DNA from: Mariprofundus sp. EBB-1
GTDB taxonomy: Bacteria > Pseudomonadota > Zetaproteobacteria > Mariprofundales > Mariprofundaceae
Assembly (NCBI RefSeq): GCF_003665155.1
Contig: NZ_RCFQ01000011.1
Span: forward strand, 23,083 to 87,082
Direction: 5' to 3'
DNA length: 64,000 nt
Shown: piece by piece, positions 62,085-64,000 of the stretch
Numbering within the stretch: position 1 is the stretch's first letter
Layout of the letters: each line of letters opens with the position of its first letter
Position numbers and translations under genes: made by a program
The notes under the pieces: generated by a model
Told to the model about the DNA's origin: nothing
The model's database searches: none
What the model saw: only the letters and a program-made list of their open reading frames with translations

Positions 62085-62141
62085 ACATAGCTGAAACACA
62101 ATAAAGCTGTCTGTGCCTTCGTGGTAAGTATTTCTGATCGC

Positions 62142-63041
62142 TTATGATTTAACCGCATGCTCAGGTAGCAGGCTGGTGATGAACGCTTCGGCATTGAATG
62201 GCATCAGGTCTTCCAGTGTCTCGCCAACGCCGACATAACGAATAGGCAGACCGTAGGTGTGCGAGAGTTGTAATACAATGCCGCCTTTGCCGGAGCCATC
62301 AAGTTTGGTGACAATAAGACCTGTTGTGCCAGCAACTTCACGGAATTTTTCAACCTGAACCACGGCGTTTTGTCCTGTGCCACCATCAACGACTTGCCAT
62401 ACTTCATGTGGAGCACCGGGGAATGCCTTGCTGATCACGCGTCGTACTTTGGCCAATTCATCCATTAAACCACGATCGGTTTGTACGCGCCCGGCTGTAT
62501 CAACAATCACCACATCATAATTTCTGGCCACGCCACGCTGAACGGTATCAAAAGCAACCGATGCAGGGTCAGCACCATCGTGTTGACGTACCATGTCTGC
62601 TCCGGCGCGCTCTACCCATACCGCTAGTTGATCGACCGCGGCAGCACGAAACGTGTCTCCTGCACCAACCAGGACGGATTTTCCTTGTTGGCCGAACATG
62701 GTAGCTAATTTACCGATGGTGGTTGTTTTGCCCGTACCATTCACACCGACAACGAGTAGCACAAAAGGTCCGTTTTCTGAGGTGTTGATCTCTTTGGCGT
62801 CTGGGATCATCGATAACATAGATGTTTTCAGTGCTTCGATAGAGCTGCCACGGCGTTTGCGTGCCTGCTGGACTAAAGAACCGGATAGCTCACCACCACA
62901 GTCAGCCATAATCAATCCATCTTCAATATCCAGCCATTCTTCTTCAGAAAGCGCATCTACCGAGCCGCCCGGCACCAGCTGGGCTAAACTGTCACGACTA
63001 CGCGACAATCCTTGTTTTAATCTGGAAAAAAATGAGGACAT
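62142..63041 (-). CDS. ftsY: Signal recognition particle receptor FtsY
   Basis: FtsY is the SRP receptor GTPase that docks ribosomes at the membrane. The 299-residue protein has the NG domain: GVNGTGKTTTIGKLA (P-loop), DTFRAAAVDQL, VIVDTAGRVQTD and TKLDGSGKGGI. The long acidic A domain of E. coli FtsY is missing; only a short basic N-terminus (FFSRLKQGLSRSRDSLAQ) precedes it. Convergent with ppx. Confidence 0.96.
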   Translation of the reverse strand: MSSFFSRLKQGLSRSRDSLAQLVPGGSVDALSEEEWLDIEDGLIMADCGGELSGSLVQQARKRRGSSIEALKTSMLSMIPDAKEINTSENGPFVLLVVGVNGTGKTTTIGKLATMFGQQGKSVLVGAGDTFRAAAVDQLAVWVERAGADMVRQHDGADPASVAFDTVQRGVARNYDVVIVDTAGRVQTDRGLMDELAKVRRVISKAFPGAPHEVWQVVDGGTGQNAVVQVEKFREVAGTTGLIVTKLDGSGKGGIVLQLSHTYGLPIRYVGVGETLEDLMPFNAEAFITSLLPEHAVKS

Positions 63042-63121
63042 GGTTGCTCCTGAACAGTGGCATTAACGCTGTGAGTTTAACGGGATTTCAGGATGACAAG
63101 ATTCAAACACTTGTCCATGAA

Positions 63122-63152
63122 AAATATACGGGGAAACGTCAAATATACGGGG
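63122..63152. repeat. Direct repeat AAATATACGGGG
   Basis: Two exact 12-base copies (63122-63133 and 63141-63152) lie 19 bases apart in the 256-base gap between ftsY and the cyclophilin gene. No gene or clear promoter is seen in the gap. They could be binding sites for a regulator. The function is unknown. Confidence 0.45.
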
Positions 63153-63297
63153 TTGCGATGCAAAACTTCATGGGTGAGCTCATCCGCGAGAATGATAAAT
63201 GCATATATTTACCAGATTCTCCTATTTGAATGCTCTTGGGATAGAGCAAGCAGACTGGCTTATAGGAAATCCCCTGCCGCCAAATTGAATAAAAGCT

Positions 63298-63897
63298 TTA
63301 AAAGGATGCCGCCGCGTCTGCCCATTCTATGACTTCAACCTTTTCAATGACAATGGGGGTAAGTGGCACATCCTGCATGCCGCCTTTATTGCCGGTGCTG
63401 ACAGCTTCAATCTTGCGCACTACATCCATGCCTTTGCTGACTCTTCCGAATACGGCATATCCCCAGCCACGGGTGGTTTTGGCACTGTGGTTGAGGAAGT
63501 GGTTGTTTTTCGTATTGATGAAGAATTGATTGCTGGCTGAATGGGGGGCTGAAGTCCGTGCCATGGCAATGGAACCCGTGGTATTGGATAAGCCATTATC
63601 GGCTTCGTTGTGGATGGGGGCGAGTGATGTTCGTTTTTGCATATCTTTGTTGAAACCGCCGCCCTGAATCATGAAACCGGGGATCACGCGGTGAAAGATA
63701 GTGCCATTATAGCTGCCTTTTTTTGCATATTGCAGAAAGTTGGCGACGCTTATGGGAGCTTTATCCCGATTCAGTTCCAGCTCGATCACACCCATTGATG
63801 TGGTCATGGTAACTTGAACCTGATCAGCGCTGGCTGACTGTATGGATTGAAATAAAATGCCTGTGCCTAGTGCCAATAAGATAAAAAAACGTTTCAT
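63298..63897 (-). CDS. Secreted cyclophilin-type peptidyl-prolyl isomerase
   Basis: This isomerase has a signal peptide (ending near SASADQVQ) and a compact cyclophilin domain with VTMTTSMGVIELELNRDKAPISVANFL, FHRVIPGFMIQGGG and IAMARTSAPHSASNQFFIN. It resembles PpiA (RotA) and probably acts in the periplasm. The 199-residue length fits. GGAGG is close before the ATG. The remaining 103 bases to the right edge show only its upstream region. Confidence 0.95.
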   Translation of the reverse strand: MKRFFILLALGTGILFQSIQSASADQVQVTMTTSMGVIELELNRDKAPISVANFLQYAKKGSYNGTIFHRVIPGFMIQGGGFNKDMQKRTSLAPIHNEADNGLSNTTGSIAMARTSAPHSASNQFFINTKNNHFLNHSAKTTRGWGYAVFGRVSKGMDVVRKIEAVSTGNKGGMQDVPLTPIVIEKVEVIEWADAAASF

Positions 63898-64000
63898 TTT
63901 TTGCCTCCATCGTTGAATCAGCGGTGAATTCCATCATATATAACGAGCTTTCGCCAACACTACGCTAGGCTGTGTTTTATGGGGTGTTGTCAGCCGTTGT

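Noticed and set aside
1..64000. tRNA, rRNA, CRISPR arrays, insertion sequences and prophage
   Set aside because: No cloverleaf, regularly spaced repeats, transposase or integrase signatures were recognised.

Overview
The window is a gene-dense chromosomal segment from a Gram-negative, flagellated proteobacterium with AT/GC-balanced codon use. It carries lipid A and BamA outer-membrane biogenesis genes, ExbBD, a sigma-54-type flagellar operon and a very large cytochrome c / cbb3 oxidase block. The mixture suggests an aerobic or microaerobic chemolithotroph. A zetaproteobacterial iron oxidiser of the Mariprofundus type is my best guess, but this is inference from gene content and recalled similarity, not proof. 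I saw no tRNA, rRNA, insertion sequence, prophage or CRISPR array.

Layout: 1-3.0 kb glyQ (cut by the left edge) and glyS; 3.1-10.6 kb housekeeping genes on both strands (parvulin, L28, a glyoxalase I/antiporter pair, a SEC-C protein, purC, a CaCA exchanger, ilvE, yaaA); 10.7-18.4 kb ribD, comEC, exbB-exbD-lysC, a rhombosortase-like membrane protein, a SPOUT RNA methyltransferase and rplS. From 18.5 to 35.6 kb lies a respiratory block: a diheme c4-type cytochrome, a membrane cytochrome c with a one-module heme-copper-oxidase-like protein and a thioredoxin lipoprotein, ccoN and ccoO, a heme-less CcoP-like protein, CcoQ- and CcoS-like proteins, many 35-160 residue membrane proteins, a formylglycine-generating-enzyme-like protein, a membrane/methyltransferase fusion, ccoG and three lipoprotein or cytochrome genes. 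No canonical diheme ccoP, ccoH or ccoI is present here.

From 35.7 to 42.6 kb is a flagellar operon (flhB-flhA-flhF-flhG-small membrane protein-fliA-DUF2802) preceded by a good sigma-54 promoter. From 57.0 down to 42.6 kb on the minus strand is one long, tightly packed operon: rpsB-tsf-pyrH-frr-uppS-cdsA-dxr-rseP-bamA-skp-lpxD-fabZ-lpxA-lpxI-lpxB. It links translation, isoprenoid and phospholipid precursors, and envelope and lipid A assembly. The right end (57.1-63.9 kb) carries a degenerate JAMM-like protein, an M23 peptidase, argC, a membrane coiled-coil protein, a gamma-carbonic-anhydrase-like protein, a Ppx/GppA phosphatase, ftsY and a secreted cyclophilin.

The most unusual part is the 18.5-35.6 kb respiratory block. 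Six proteins there carry seven heme c motifs. The oxidase lacks its usual heme-bearing third subunit, subunit II is enlarged, and many uncharacterised small membrane proteins are interleaved. Other curiosities are an FlhB with NPTR in place of NPTH, a rhombosortase-like protein without its catalytic residues, a degenerate JAMM protein and a strong tandem hairpin between glyQ and glyS.
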